DNA of 64,000 bases, from positions 46,478 to 110,477 of the forward strand of contig JAXGGA010003004.1 of the NCBI GenBank assembly GCA_038373865.1, given 5' to 3'. Source of the DNA: Uloborus plumipes. Taxonomy: Eukaryota; Arthropoda; Arachnida; Araneae; Uloboridae. The notes under the pieces are model-generated. The model was not told the DNA's origin. It did not search any database and saw only the letters and a list, made by a program, of their open reading frames with translations. A program made the position numbers and the translations under genes. Shown piece after piece: positions 1 to 12,889 of this stretch; the first letter of the stretch is position 1, and each line of letters starts with the position of its first letter.

Positions 1-58
1 AAATATCCATCTGACATACTTAGGGCTTTATTCGTATTTTTGCACCCCCCCCCCTACA

Positions 59-76
59 GACACACACACACACACA
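59..76. repeat. (CA)n microsatellite with C-run beside it
   Basis: About nine CA units follow a run of ten C at 45-54. Confidence 0.9.
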
Positions 77-364
77 GTTGATTTTTTTTCCTTAAAAAAT
101 GTTTCAGTTTTTCAATATTGCACTAAAACTTGAGGAATTGAAACTCAACGTTTTTCTGTACATAGTTGCAAGTTTATGTGTGTATTCACAGTAAAATAAG
201 TCGTTTAGTAGTTCTGCACTTTTACATCCTGTATGATTTAAAGTTTAAAAGTTCATTATCAAAATTATGTTTTGGAAGAGCTATATCTGAGTAATTTTAT
301 TGTATCTTTGATATGTTTCAGAAACTTACATCAATGACCTTGTTAGCTGAGGGTACGACATTTT

Positions 365-945
365 AGAAAATTGTGGGGGTGATTTATTTGATTCATGTGA
401 ACAAATTTCAATACATCTAAAATACCGAGTTCGAAATTTGGAAAGATTTTATCTTTGATAGATGCTCAAATTTCCTGTAAGATATATTTATAATCCTATC
501 AGATAGGTTTATTACGGGATTTTTTTTGACCTCGTGCCCGTTAGCTTCCGATTCCACTTCAAATTGTAGAAATGATCCTTCGGATTATTTTCAACTGGGC
601 TGAAGTGCTTGTGCGTGTATATGTGTTTAAAAAAAATATATTATTATTGACATCTTCTGTTTATTATGAAGGAACTCGAGAAAGACTTCCGTTTGGAAAT
701 TTAGAAGGAGGATGACTTATTTAACTCATTTCAATGCACCTCAAGTACTGAATTCATTTCTTGAAAAGATTTTCTCTTTGATAGCTGCTTTAATTTCCAC
801 TACGGCGTTTTCATAATCCTCCTATCTGGGTTGTTTACTGTAGGACTTTTTTGTTTTTTAATTAGTGCTCGTGGGCGTCCGATGCCACTTGAAATTTTAG
901 GACTGATCCTTCGAGTTTTTGTTTGACGCTTTTGCGAACTGAATC
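365..945. repeat. Diverged direct duplication, period about 330 bp
   Basis: The segment 365-615 is repeated at about 697-945. Both copies carry the ordered landmarks TTTGATAG.TGCT, TAATCCT.CTATC, CTCGTG and GATCCTTCG with the same spacing but many substitutions. No coding frame survives. It is an old tandem duplication or two units of a larger repeat. Confidence 0.6.
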
Positions 946-1034
946 TTCATGTAAATATTAATTCGTTAACTATTATTTCAGTAAACATTTTTATCATCAA
1001 TGCGAAATTTATTTTGTCATTCTCTTATCTTTAG

Positions 1035-1671
1035 GGCTACAGTACACACAAAAATGTATTTTTTCAATTATTGATCTATATGTCTAAAACTTTGTGTGCT
1101 TGTATACGTACTACATCTAAAAGCATAAAAAAGAATCGGTGCAAAAGCGATGAATACTTTTTTTGAAATTTAAAATTTAAAATTTTTTTAACAAAATTTC
1201 AAAATGTTCCATGCGTCACAATTTTTTTTTTTCAAACTTTGAATTTCCATTTAATTTTCAATCATTAACATGATTGTATAAATCTGTTCATTAAATTTTA
1301 TGTGTTATGAGATAGTTTATAAAAGATGGGTGGAAATGAAAATTTATATGAATTTTTCATTTGAAAAATTTCATTTTTAGCCATCTTTTATAAACTGTCT
1401 CATAAAACATTACATCTAATGCATAGATTTATGCAATCATGCCTAATAATTGGAAATTAAGGGAAAATTCAAAGTTTGAAAAAAAATTGTGACGCATGGA
1501 ACATTTTGAAATTTTGTTAAAAAAATTTTAAATTTTAAATTTCAAAAAAAGTATTCATTATTTTTGCACCGATTCTTTTTTATGCTTTTAGATGCAGTAA
1601 GTATACAATCACAAAGTTTCAGACATATAGATCAATAATTGAAAAAACACGTTTTTTGTATCACTGTAGCC
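1035..1671. mobile_element. Foldback MITE with arms about 300 bp
   Basis: The segment beginning GGCTACAGT at 1035 returns as its inverse ending ACTGTAGCC at 1671, and the homology continues inward almost to the centre near 1355. Arms include TGACGCATGGAACATTTTG and its inverse. There is no coding sequence. The flanks do not give a clear target duplication. Confidence 0.8.
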
Positions 1672-3166
1672 TTAATAGTAAATTTTCTCCTGTGATATAC
1701 GATTCATAGTGAATGAGCGAGCATGTTTTCGAATTAGTTTGGTTTTGGATTACCCAGAGAAATTAGAAAAATATAAAAAAGTTCTTTCCTATATACTATA
1801 TATATATATATATATAAATTTGATATAAATTACTTTTATTGATTTATTAATTCTGAGTCATTTTCTCATGTTTACTGATTTCTGATTTGTAACTTAAGCA
1901 AGTCTTACTGCTGGTTTTTTCTGCTCAGAAATAAATGGTGATCAATTACAAATAGGTGCTTAGTTTTATATGGGAAAAAAACGAAATGCATTCAAGAAAT
2001 TAGTAGCGGAAACGGATTTTTCAAAACTTTCTTGCAATTAAAATTTTAAAAAATCGTAGAAATGTTTTCAGTAAAATTGGCTGCGTGAATTTTCCCCATC
2101 AACTATGCGGAAAAAGTTTAAGATGTAGTACAAATATGAATAGTGGTTTATTGAAATATAAATAGCTAACAACGAGGTACTACCGACATGAAGGTAAAAA
2201 TCGCCAAGCGTCGAACAAAATCTGCCTTTTGATCTCATAAAGCGTTTTCACGGATAAAAATATTATTAAAACCACCAAAAGAGGTGATTAAGCATTTCGA
2301 TAAAAAATTTCGCTTTACAGATTTGAAAAAAATCGTTGTTGGAAGCCCCTGCTCTTTTTAAAACTAAAATTTAGCGTGTCTATTTAGCATCATAGATACG
2401 ATCTCAAGCTGGGTACCAGTTTATCGCCTCTTTTTAAAAAAGTAAAAAAAGAAAAATTGAAAAGAGGGTCCACAAAAAATCGTAAGTGAAAAGGTGGAAA
2501 AGCGGTGTGAGCATAGGGGTGAAAAGCAGTGTCAAAAAACTACAATTTGACAGATTTCATCCACAGTTTATTTTGATAGAATTGTCTTATATTGTAATGA
2601 AACAAAATTACTGTTTTTGTGTGAAATTCAAAATTTGGTCTTTATGTGAAAATTCCGCTATATACAAAAAAAAAAAAAATACTTTTATAGTCACATGTTC
2701 TTGCTCTGTGTAAATAACTAATATAATTAATTTTCAATGTAAGTAGCTATCAGCTTAGTGATTAGTTTAATAAATATTTTTCCAGCTTATTGACATTTTG
2801 TTCTTTTCGCTTTTTCCCCCCTTTTTCTTTTTTACCTGCGAATCGTTCAAATTTCTGATATGTTTTGATGATGTGAATATATTCTAGCTTTGTTCCCTTA
2901 CCAATATTTAAAACATATTGAGCGGTTACTTTAGCAATTTAAAAGCTTATCGGAGTTTTCTAGAACCGCATAGAAACAGGCAACGAAACCTTTTTTTTTT
3001 TTTTTCTTTACCTATCAGCTCTCCTCAAGCTGGATTCATTCCTTTACGTATCAGTTTCATTAATCGTTCCGTATTTAAGTTTTGAAAAGAAAGAAGGAGA
3101 AAAAGTTTTCTTAAAAAAAGTTTTAGTTTCTTCTAAATTTTCCTTTTATTTTCTTCTTAATATGTT
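1672..3166. other. No gene seen
   Basis: AT-rich DNA with a short (TA)n at about 1795-1815. A 75-residue open frame at 2486-2713 is low in complexity and looks like chance. Confidence 0.6.
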
Positions 3167-3214
3167 TTGTACCACGGCAAATTATTCAAGTTAGAATAAT
3201 TTGTCGTGGTACAA
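3167..3214. repeat. 21-bp hairpin
   Basis: The stem 3167-3187 pairs with 3194-3214 around the loop AAGTTA, with one mismatch that would be a G-U pair in RNA. No other copy of the stem was noticed in the window. Confidence 0.85.
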
Positions 3215-5183
3215 GAACTCTGATATCGTAATAATAGATGTGCTGTTGTTGTACCGAAGCTAGCCAAAAAAAATTCGCGCGTATTAATTATGTTTCATTG
3301 TCATAACTATTACAAGTTGTTACGTAACTGAACTAACTCGATCAATAAAAAGTTGATGTAATGACTGTTAACAGGTTTTAGTGAATTGAAAATCCATCTC
3401 GTTCATTAAATATTAGTGAATTCCACCCAAATCTGCCCTTATTAACTATTTCAGCTGTTTTCAGTACGTTCCATATATTTGAAAAATTAATTCTTTTTCA
3501 TTATACTTATAATTATTATTATTTATTATTATTGCTTCCATCAGTGTTTCATTCATTGTAGTATACTTATTGATACTTGATTTACCATCATCTCTTAATT
3601 TTATTTATTTATTTTTACTTTTTTTTTTCTTTTAAGTATGACACCAAATAATTATGCTGCTTGTGCTGTCAATCGCAATCAACAACTGTTTGCAAATATA
3701 TTTTTATGTCTTTAATGGAAATAAAAAAATGATTGATTTTGCGACGTATACTTTTTTTATGAGATTGATTGATAGATGAATCCATAGCTACACATCCTGG
3801 ATGCCCTCCCCCCCCCCCCCCCCCGAAGAAGACAAATGCCCCTAAAAACACTCCACTAAAACTTTCAATCGCGCAGTCTGCGCCATGACTCCCCTTCCCC
3901 CTTTGGTTGCGCACCCCTGGATGACTTACGATCAAAGTAGAAATATATTGCAAATGTATGAAGTTAACTAGAAGGAAATGGTATCATAAAATGCTTAGAT
4001 GAAATTGTTTTAATACAAATAAATTTGTCTTTTTCTATCGTGGCTTATGTAAACATTTCCTTTTAGTCATTGTGCAGTGTCCGCTTTGGTGGTCTTTTTT
4101 TTTTTTTTTTTGCATGATCCGTTTTGGCGATCGCAGTACTTGTGATAATTCCGCTTTTGGGATGGCAATTTTTGTCACCTGTCCGGTTTAATGCAAAAGA
4201 AAATCCTAAATAGTATGAGCACCGGCAATATTTTGTACACTGGCATGCACTTGTTTTTTTTTTTTTTTTACTCCTTTATTTTTATTCATTTTTCGTTTTG
4301 TTTTTATTTATTCATTTTTTATTCTTTTTTTTTAAAGTTAATTATTTTGTATTAAGTTATTTGCAAAAAAAAAAAAAAAAAAATTGTAATTGAAAAAAAA
4401 TATATGTTAAAACAATCAGTATAAATAATTTGATTGATTTACATAAGCTGTGCTTCATAAGATGTATTTAAACAACCTTTCTGACTTTTTGATGTAAAGC
4501 ACCTCTGTCTGCCTCACTGTTAAATCTTATCTGATTCTTATTTTATTGAGTGAACGTGTAAAAGACGATGAAAAAGGCATGTAATTTATTAAAACTTTTA
4601 TGTTTGTTTTTAAATTCTTGAACTTTTTCACTTTTTGTTCATATCTTTAACTGCCTTATTTACTGTCATAGAGTTTTTCAGCTGAACAAATGAACTCATT
4701 CTGTAACCTCTTAACGATCGGTTAATTTTCTAGAAAACGGTCATAAAAGTGCCTATTTTTTTTATCCCTGAAAGTCATTCGAAAAAACATGTATAAACAA
4801 CATATACATTCATTTTTAATTTTTTATTTGTTTTTAGCTTGAAGTTTAAAAAAATTCATTTTTAAGGAAAAGCCATCTTTCAGGTTTACTATATCTGAAT
4901 GTTGGTTTTCTAAAAGCAAGGAAAATTTTAAAATATATGTTTTAAGCACAAAAAATCCATTAAATATCCTGGTGCTGCTGTCTAAAGGGTGAAATGTTTT
5001 CGGTTAAAAGAAATGAATTAGTTTTAATCTTATTGGCGTGTTACTCCAGCCCAGAAATGTCACGGGAGCGAGAAATAACGAGCGAAACTCAGCCCGTGAT
5101 TTTGACGGGAGCGAGCGGGAAGGGGTTAACAACTGATATTTGACTGGCACTCTATTAAAGTTTTTTCACTGTATCGTGTCATC
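3215..5183. other. No gene seen; transposon-end fragments
   Basis: AT-rich DNA with several T and A homopolymers. At about 3785-3926 a C-rich piece ends GCGCACCCCTG, resembling the end of the hAT element at 5184, so it may be a relic of that family. At 5040-5131 a piece ends GGGAAGGGGTTAA, reminiscent of piggyBac-type ends, but no partner end was found. Confidence 0.4.
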
Positions 5184-5706
5184 CAGGGGTGCCCACAGGG
5201 GGGGATTATGGCACAAGTTGCGCCATCATAATTTTTGGGGGTGGATTTTTTTAAACTAATTTATTTATTTATTTAAATTATTTATTAATTTATTTTTTAA
5301 TTAAAATTATTTACTGATTTTTAATGTAAATTATTCATTAATTTACTTTTTAACTTAAGTTATTTCTTTATTATTACTTATTTATTTATTTTGTGTGTGT
5401 GTGCTTGAAATCTCTGAAAGGGAAAAAAAGTGATTCTATTCTTCGCATAATTAGTACTTTAAAAATATTAATAATATACAAAAAAAAAGTTTCAATTTAA
5501 AAAAAAAATAACTAAAAATATTTAAAAATATAAACAAATATTATTTAAAAAAATAAATAAGTAACATTTAAAAAACAAAAAATGATATTTAAAAAATAAA
5601 TAAAATAAAAAAGAGGGATAAAAATCACAATAGGGTTCTGATTTTTTTGGGGGGGGGGGGGGGAATTTGCGCCATTGAGCTTGGGGGGGGGGGATGGGCA
5701 CCCCTG
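5184..5706. mobile_element. Non-autonomous hAT element (523 bp)
   Basis: Terminal inverted repeats CAGGGGTGCCCA and TGGGCACCCCTG bound the element, and both sides carry the perfect 8-bp target duplication GTGTCATC (5176-5183 and 5707-5714). Homologous inner ends (TTGCGCCAT) follow. The interior is AT-rich with long G runs near the right end and has no coding capacity, so it would need a transposase from elsewhere. Confidence 0.92.
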
Positions 5707-5714
5707 GTGTCATC

Positions 5715-6965
5715 AACATGTCGCTTGCTTGAAATCTTTCTAGGCATAAGATAAAGGAGCCAAATCCAATCCCAATTCGTTTATGTTTAAAAATGCGTGC
5801 TTTCCTAAACTGCTTTCTAAGTTTCTTAATATTTCCAACGACTAGTCCAGAAGTACAAAACTTGCTTAAAGTATGATCAAGACTCGTTTATGTTTTGTGA
5901 ATTGTGTGAAAACAAGGAAACTCTTCCATTTTACCATTAACGATTATATATTATGTTTCAAGTAACCTTGATATTAGCAGTTTCATTGGGTTAAATATTT
6001 TCAGAAATTATTCAGGTATGTCAATATTTCACACCACCTCTGTGAATGAACATCAATGGTGTCCTCTAGATGCTTCACTGATTTTACGCAATTTTCCAGA
6101 GATGTGTAGAGCTCGATGAAACAGCCATAGACATTTTACCGATTTAATAGCCGAGCCTTTTGAACTAAAAGGGAATTTTTCAGACATGAACGGTTTTCTC
6201 ATAATTGAACCCAAGATGGAACGTTTTAAAACTTTGTTGACTGCCTTTTTTCGAGGTCTTTGAACTAGAGAACTTAGGAATGTCAAATACGCTAAGAAGC
6301 TGTGTTCGTCGGAGCAAGGTATGCCTCTGGGAGACACGCTTAGATTCATCTCTGACTCTCATAAGCAGTCACTACCATTCAATCCCTATTGTCATTGCTT
6401 CTGTCATCGATTGCAGATTGTGCGGTGCAGGATTTCCTCCTACTACTTGGTGCTTTGAAAATAATCTAAAGTTAAGTTACTTCTGTACAGCCTTACATCT
6501 CTCTGGCTTTGCAGTTAATGTAAGGTACATCATGTTGCGAGTTCCAAGCGTTTTAGTGCTTTCTTCCGGAGGAGGTGTCCACATGCAAAGTTATCCTCCG
6601 TGCCCTCCGATCCGAAGATTTCAAGGAAGAAGAGATTTCAAGGTTTGAATTTCTTTTGTAGCTTGTAGCTGCAGATGTTCTGTTTGACGATGTGATACTC
6701 TGCTCAGTAGAATTACAAGATATGTATAGAATTTTAAACGCAACAATATGATAGCAGTATTTGGACAGCCTGTTAAAAGTTTTAAGATTTATTCGTTCAA
6801 ATTCCATGCCAATGCGTAAGATGAAATTGCGATGTGTTGTAAATCAGGAGCGCCCCCCCCCCCCCCCACCACCAGACAGTTGGGATTTTTTTTCTTATTC
6901 ATAAAGGTTCAACTACCAAAAAAGTAGATTACACGAAAAGCCGTTTCAAGCGCAGACTTGATATT
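5715..6965. other. No confident gene; higher-complexity stretch at 6050-6650
   Basis: Open frames of up to 122 codons occur on both strands at 6050-6650, where base composition is less AT-rich than the surroundings. None resembles a family I know and none has splice context linking it to the gene downstream. A run of C lies at about 6852. Confidence 0.35.
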
Positions 6966-7720
6966 AGGGCTTGATCGTTGGCATTTTTGGGCCGATGCCG
7001 ATTATTTTTCGTTTCAAATGGCCGGTAGCCGATGCTTTTCTCCGATAGAAAATTTCAACAAATGGTTCCAGAAATGTACGTTTCAAACATTTTTTTAAGG
7101 AACAATAATGAATATAGTACATTGTAGAAACTTATGACAAGTCATATTTTTTTTTTAAAAAAAAGAAACGTTCTTCTTAAGTAACCGCGTATTTATTGTT
7201 GCCCCTTTTCTAGTCGGCGACAGAACCGGAAAATCAGGGAAATCATGGAAATTATTAATGTTCATTATCTGAAAATCAGAAATTTGTAACTATTATAGTT
7301 ACACAATAATTGGGAATATACTGTGTTTCTTGAAATAGCTATATGACAGTTCTTTACTTATTTAGTTATTCGTTTTTGTCTTACATTTTTATTTCCCTTA
7401 TTTAATTATTTTATGTTTTCATACAAAAACTTTTAGATCCTTTTTTTGTGTGTAACACTTATGTTACAACTTCCTTCCGTTCTTTCTATAATTTCTTGCT
7501 ATCATGCGTACGCGTAGTATGCATTTGCTTTTGCTTCCCCGGTTATTTTTAATTTATGCAGCTTCAACGTAGCACTGATTTTCAAACTTATTGCTTATCT
7601 TCAAAGAAACAGAATCATAGTAAGGCTCGACCGGTGCATCGGCGCCGATGGTTGAAAGATTTATAGATCGGCATTGGCCGCCGATGCTAACTTAGACAAA
7701 ACAGCGGCCAATCGCCTCGG
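6966..7720. mobile_element. Possible MITE pieces with CCGATGC motifs
   Basis: AGGGCTTGATCG at 6966 and AAGGCTCGACCG at 7622 look like related transposon ends, each followed by several CCGATG/CATCGG motifs. Both are in the same orientation, so they may be two truncated copies rather than the two ends of one element. Confidence 0.35.
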
Positions 7721-7877
7721 AAAACATCCAAATGCCAATTTTGGTCTTCAACATTGGAGTTCAGAATTGGACTTCAGCATTCAAATGTTTTATAAAATTC
7801 ACATACATAGCTTTACACGTATATATTCGCCTCAGAGACTCGTTTTTAGGTTTAGATGTTTTACTGTTGCTCTCAGG

Positions 7878-7914
7878 CGATGATATGTATGTCACTTCCT
7901 CATACATATCATCG
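7878..7914. repeat. 14-bp perfect hairpin
   Basis: CGATGATATGTATG (7878-7891) and its exact inverse (7901-7914) surround a 9-nt loop. Confidence 0.85.
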
Positions 7915-9641
7915 CTGTTTCAATTGATAATACAAAAATCATTTCAAATTTTCCTACTATAATTTGCTAATTTTTTTTAGTGTATAAGAAATATAATTTG
8001 TGGATTACATTCACCACACCTCACCATTTGTGTTACAAAAAATCATCTCAGGATTAAACGCTCCCGAGTGGTCTTAAATTCAATCAAACGTTTTTACTTT
8101 TCTAACGAACATTACTTTTAGTTCCATTCTAAATTAGCCCCTAGGAACAAGTTTATACACGCTGTGTAATCGCAAAATCTTTTAGGAGACATAGGTAACT
8201 GCAGGAAAAGGACAATATTAGGGGAGGAAATTAGGGAATCAATCTGAAGGGGAAATGATCAGTGAATGGACCATAAACAGCGGTTTTGCTGCTTGTTAAA
8301 CCTTCTACCAAACCTGAAAAAGAAAATGCAGTTGTTGAAGCATGAAGACAATAGATCACATCTGCTTCTTTGCATGCCTGTAGCAAGTAAACCTCGAACC
8401 TGGTTGCATTGTTACACGGTGAACGAACGTTTCTTTATTCTCATATTGTTTGCCCCGTCATAGCTTAATTGCAGTCTAAAACAAAGTCTAGTGAAAGTTT
8501 CAGCTGTAAGCTTTGTTTCAACTGGTTTGTGTACGTGAGGAAATAGTGGCGAATGCTTAGTTCGGTTTCATTCGTGGTAATTGTGTTTCGTATTTAAGCG
8601 TTTTCCAAATTTTATCGAAAATCAGGAAAATGTTTCACGTAGAAGAATGAGAATGCTTTCCAGTCGAATTCAAACTAAGTTCGAGACATTGTTGTAAATG
8701 TTACGATGGAAAGAATGTATTGTATGTGCTCTGAATGAATTTAAGAGATGATTCCAAATTATGTTATAAGTGAAAAAAAAAATAGTACCACTTTTGGTGA
8801 AATTTCAACAAAGATGGTAATGATGCCATTATGACAATGTTAAAAACATGTTTAAGAGAATTTTGAATTCGATTTGAAAAATATTTTCAGAAATGAAAAA
8901 ATGATCTGAGTTAGCTCTCTTTCTTGAGTTATAATTAGGGGCAGAAAAATATCTTAGACTTAAAAATGTGTCGTGAATCTGCTTGTAGTTGAATTTTAAT
9001 AATAATTTTAAACATTTTTATGATTGAGAGAAGGATAAAAGAATCTCTTCATTGTTTAACTTGACGAAGAATGGAGAATAAAGAAAAGGAAGATACAAAA
9101 GAACACGCTATTGTAATAGCTCAATGTTACCAATTATGTAATTGTAAAATGTGTCCCAGCTAACCACACTAAAAAAACCTTTCTCGTGATTTTTCGTAGC
9201 CAATTTCCCTTTTTTCAGCCACGTTAAAAAAAACTAACAGATGTTGCGTTTACATAAAAACAAAAGTGTGCCAGCAGCTTTTTCTACTTTTGAGAATACT
9301 CTCGTTTGTATTTATTGTGCAACTGAAATCAAGCACTGTGAGCGCTTTTTTATGGTTTTTTCAAAGTTTTTAACTTTTTGAAAGACTCAAACATACAAAT
9401 GGCATAATTTAAAGCCTTTGGTTTGGTCCTTTAAAGCATTTGCTGCAATTAATCGCACCTTGCTGTTTATTTTGTTTTCAGAAATATCACCTCCGAGGCT
9501 AATTTGCAAGAAAATTAAGTTTGACAATCACAGTTTAAGTTTCACAACATTTTGAATTATTAAAACGAACTCCTTACAAAAAAAAAAAAAAAAAACAATG
9601 CGTCGGTCGAATAATTCTTGTTTGTTAACTCATTCTTATGT
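7915..9641. other. No gene seen
   Basis: AT-rich DNA with only short open frames and an A run at about 9580. Nothing is recognisable on either strand. Confidence 0.6.
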
Positions 9642-10573
9642 AGGGTTGGTTAGGGTAAGTGGGCCCCCTTTTTAGAACAGTTCGTTTTTGAATCCTTATA
9701 CAGCAGTTTTAAAGCAAAACAGATTAAACTTGTTGACTTATTTTATCTTGGACATTATTAATAAACACAAGTTCAGCATTATTTCCTAAAAAAATGCTTT
9801 ATATAGTTTTAACTATCGTATTCTTTAAAAAATGTCGTGGGGGACCCACTTACCCCCTAGGAAGGGGTAAGTGGGCCACCCTCCACTTATTTTTATTTAA
9901 AGTGAGCATATCTAAAAAAATCGGGTCCTACTTGATAAAGTATGTAAAATTTTAGTAGGATTTTTTTTTTTTTGTAAATGGTATCCATTAACGAGATATC
10001 TACTTACATTTAAATGTGTATGACAGAAAATTATAAAGCGGAGTACAAAACAATTATGTTTGTGAAATTCATTAAGGGCCGTTAGGTATATTTTTTGCTT
10101 TTACATGTAAATTAGTATTTAGTTCATCAGAACTGCTTTTCATTTTGAAATCATCATTATTATGAGGGGGCACACTTACCCTAATAGGAAAAAACTACGG
10201 GGTAAGTGGGCCCCCTCCCCTTTAACACGTATTAATAATACTTTGCGTTAAAATTCCTATTGCAATATGTACTTCATGTTAAACTCTACAAGAAAACGCA
10301 ATGAACGTAGAAAAAATTATAAAAATTAACCTTGAAACACTTCATTGAAAAATGTTGCTTGAACTCGCAAAAAAAATTTTTTTTGGAAATTTTTTTGATG
10401 TAAATTATAGAATCTAAATTTTTTTTTTTAAATAAAACTCAAATATATGCAAAACCAATCATTGTGATAAAATATAACATGATCAGTACAAAAAAGCATA
10501 AAAACTATATGAGTATTTCAGTTTTAAGGGGGGTTTCGGGTAAGTGGGTGGCCCACTTACCCGAACCAATCCT
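9642..10573. mobile_element. TIR element with repeated GTAAGTGGGCC motifs (932 bp)
   Basis: The left end AGGGTTGGTTAGGGTAAGTG at 9642 and the right end, whose inverse reads AGGATTGGTTCGGGTAAGTG, form a 20-bp imperfect inverted repeat flanked by ATGT (9638-9641 and 10574-10577). Inside, GGGTAAGTGGGCC-type motifs recur in both orientations near 9840-9885, 10165-10215 and 10540-10560. No coding frame is present. A 4-bp duplication is compatible with several cut-and-paste superfamilies; the family is not assigned. Confidence 0.78.
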
Positions 10574-12889
10574 ATGTTAAATTTATTTAAAAATATTTTT
10601 AATTTGTATTGCGAGTATTAATCCCCCCCCCCCAAAATGTAACAAAATTTGGGGTGCACCATATCTGTTTTTAAAGTTTTAAAAATTAATTATTTCACTG
10701 CGCAAGATGTAAGCATTTAATCGAGGAAAAAAATCTACTTTGAATTTTAATTTTGCTCGCAAATCCTCAAGCTACTCTAGCTTCACTCTATATTTACACT
10801 ATTATTTCATTTAAAAGTTATATCATAGAACCTTTTGTTTTTTCGGCTTATTGGTCTTATGGAATAATGTATGCAGTCTTTATTAAATGTAACGCATCTA
10901 CTTTTATACATTTGCACATTGTAGTATAAGATCTGGCCTGGTTGTGTTAAACGCATCAAAATATTTTATTACTTTATTATACAGTATAAGCTATGGGGGG
11001 GGGGGGGCACCAAATGAAGTTCGTGCCAGTGCCTTCAAAACTCGTAGTCATCTGTGTGTACGAGTCTTAGCAATAACATAAAATTGTGTGGGTAATTTGA
11101 AAAACAAAAATCTCTTTGATGGCATAATACACAATTTGAATGGGAGACTGAACAATGGCACTCACTAGCTTTCTTGCCGAGTGAGATATTAATCTAGAGA
11201 TTCTAATCACTGATAGAAGATGGCATTTCCTGTTGAGTCGATCTTTAAAAGGCGAACTCTTGCGGAGTGCAGCCATATTTGGTCTGGACTCGTTTCTTTT
11301 CTTTTTAAAGGTGGTGAATAAACGCTTTAAAATTAAAAAGTCGTATATAATTCCCGGATCACTTCATTTATTGCATGATTGTGTTTGTTGTGCATTTTAA
11401 AATGTATTTTGTTTTCATTCTTTTATTTTGTTAATATATTTTGCAGAAAAAAACTTAAAATTTATCTTAAACGATTCTCTCAAGCAGTGACACTCTCAAA
11501 AATTTCGAGAGAACAGGTTCCCACTAGCCTCTTCTCTTTTCCTTCCTGAGCCGTCGTCTGTGCACTATAAAAACCATTTTTCTTGCATTCCTTGAAATCT
11601 CTTTTACTTTTACTCTAAATTTTATTATTTTTCTCGTTAAGTGTAGAAATGCAATAAATAAACACTATAAAAAATTTATGACTTTTATTGTCTGTGGTTT
11701 AAATTAAAAATAATAATAATAATAATAATAAACGCATCTATTTTGTTGTGTTTATTTTTAGTGTTAGGAAACAAGGGCACTTAACCTGAAACCTGGCAGA
11801 ACTATATCAAAGAAATATATTTATCTTTCTAGTTTCCACACTTTAAAGAAATAAAAGGAAAAGAAAGGTTTTTCTGTTGAAATAACTTCAAGTTCTGAAA
11901 TTTTCCTTAATAATGAGGGAAATAAAATTTATCGATTTCCGAAAAGTACATTTTGATAAAAAATAATTTACCAACAAAAAATATGCACATAATTAAAAAA
12001 GTACGATAGTCTTTAGTAGCAATATTCTCGGATTGTTGTATTCGAAATTATTACTTTAAAATTGTTGCTCAAACATAAAGCAAATATTTTATGCTAATAT
12101 AAAATTATATTTGTTTTTATTGTTTTGTTAAAATAATAGAAAACAATATCACTTAGATTTTCATAAAAATCAAGTATTTAAACTGATTAAAAAACTGAAT
12201 TAGTTCTTTGACTGAACTAAATTAGTGCTCCATCTGAAGCATTTCAAAGCTTGAGCTTGCTCCATGTTGCCTTCACACAATCTACGTTCCTTTTCATCTG
12301 GAGACAGTTTTGCGCATTGTAGAAATAATTTTAAATGGATTCCTTGAAATCCTCTCATGTGTGTCTCCCTCCAAAATAGATTATTTTCCATGTTAACTCC
12401 ACGTTGAACGAAATCGTTGTAAACGACTGTTGATAAACACAACACTCTCTACCCCCCCCCCCCCTCTTTTTTTAATCTTCATATTTTTGAGTAAAATGTT
12501 CATAGTTTTGAGAGAGAAGGTATTGCAAATATGAGTTCCCAATCTTTTTTAACAGTATGTGTTATTGTTTTTCACATGAGTAGTGTTGTTGGAGAGCTTT
12601 ATTTCTTATTTTAAAAAAATGTGCGGAAACTCCTATTCTTTAGAATTTGCGTACGTAGAGCATCTCAATTTCGTCTAGTGTGTAAAAATTCACACAAAAT
12701 TCAAAAGAAGTGTGAGCCAACTCACTTTCACGATTGTTGGTACTCATAAAACTATAAAACCATTTATAGTCCAAACCACTATTTTGTTGGCACTCGACAA
12801 ACTGCGAAAATCACATATTTTCTTTACACGTCGATGGCAAAATTGTAAACAAACAACGATGTTTCACGAAGAAAACTTATTTTACGACT
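10574..12889. other. No confident gene
   Basis: AT-rich DNA with G or C runs at about 10624, 10986 and 12451. At 11067-11276 (minus) a 69-codon frame starting MAALRKSSPFKDR, and at 12200-12445 (minus) an 81-codon frame with normal-looking composition, are the only frames of note. Neither matches a family I recognise, and they could be relics of processed genes or repeats. Confidence 0.4.

Noticed and set aside
3669..3953. 94-residue minus-strand frame with GGGGGGG
   Set aside because: It arises from a C homopolymer in a hAT-like fragment.
6053..6807. Overlapping frames up to 122 residues on both strands
   Set aside because: No motif, no splice partners, and comparable frames on both strands argue against a real gene.
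11560..11575. TATA-box-like CACTATAAAAACC
   Set aside because: No coding sequence or transcript evidence follows it, and such words are expected in AT-rich DNA.
12200..12445. 81-residue minus-strand frame with normal composition (NMENNLFWRETHMRGFQGIH)
   Set aside because: It looks more like coding sequence than its neighbours, but I cannot match it to a family and there is no splice or promoter support. Worth a protein search.
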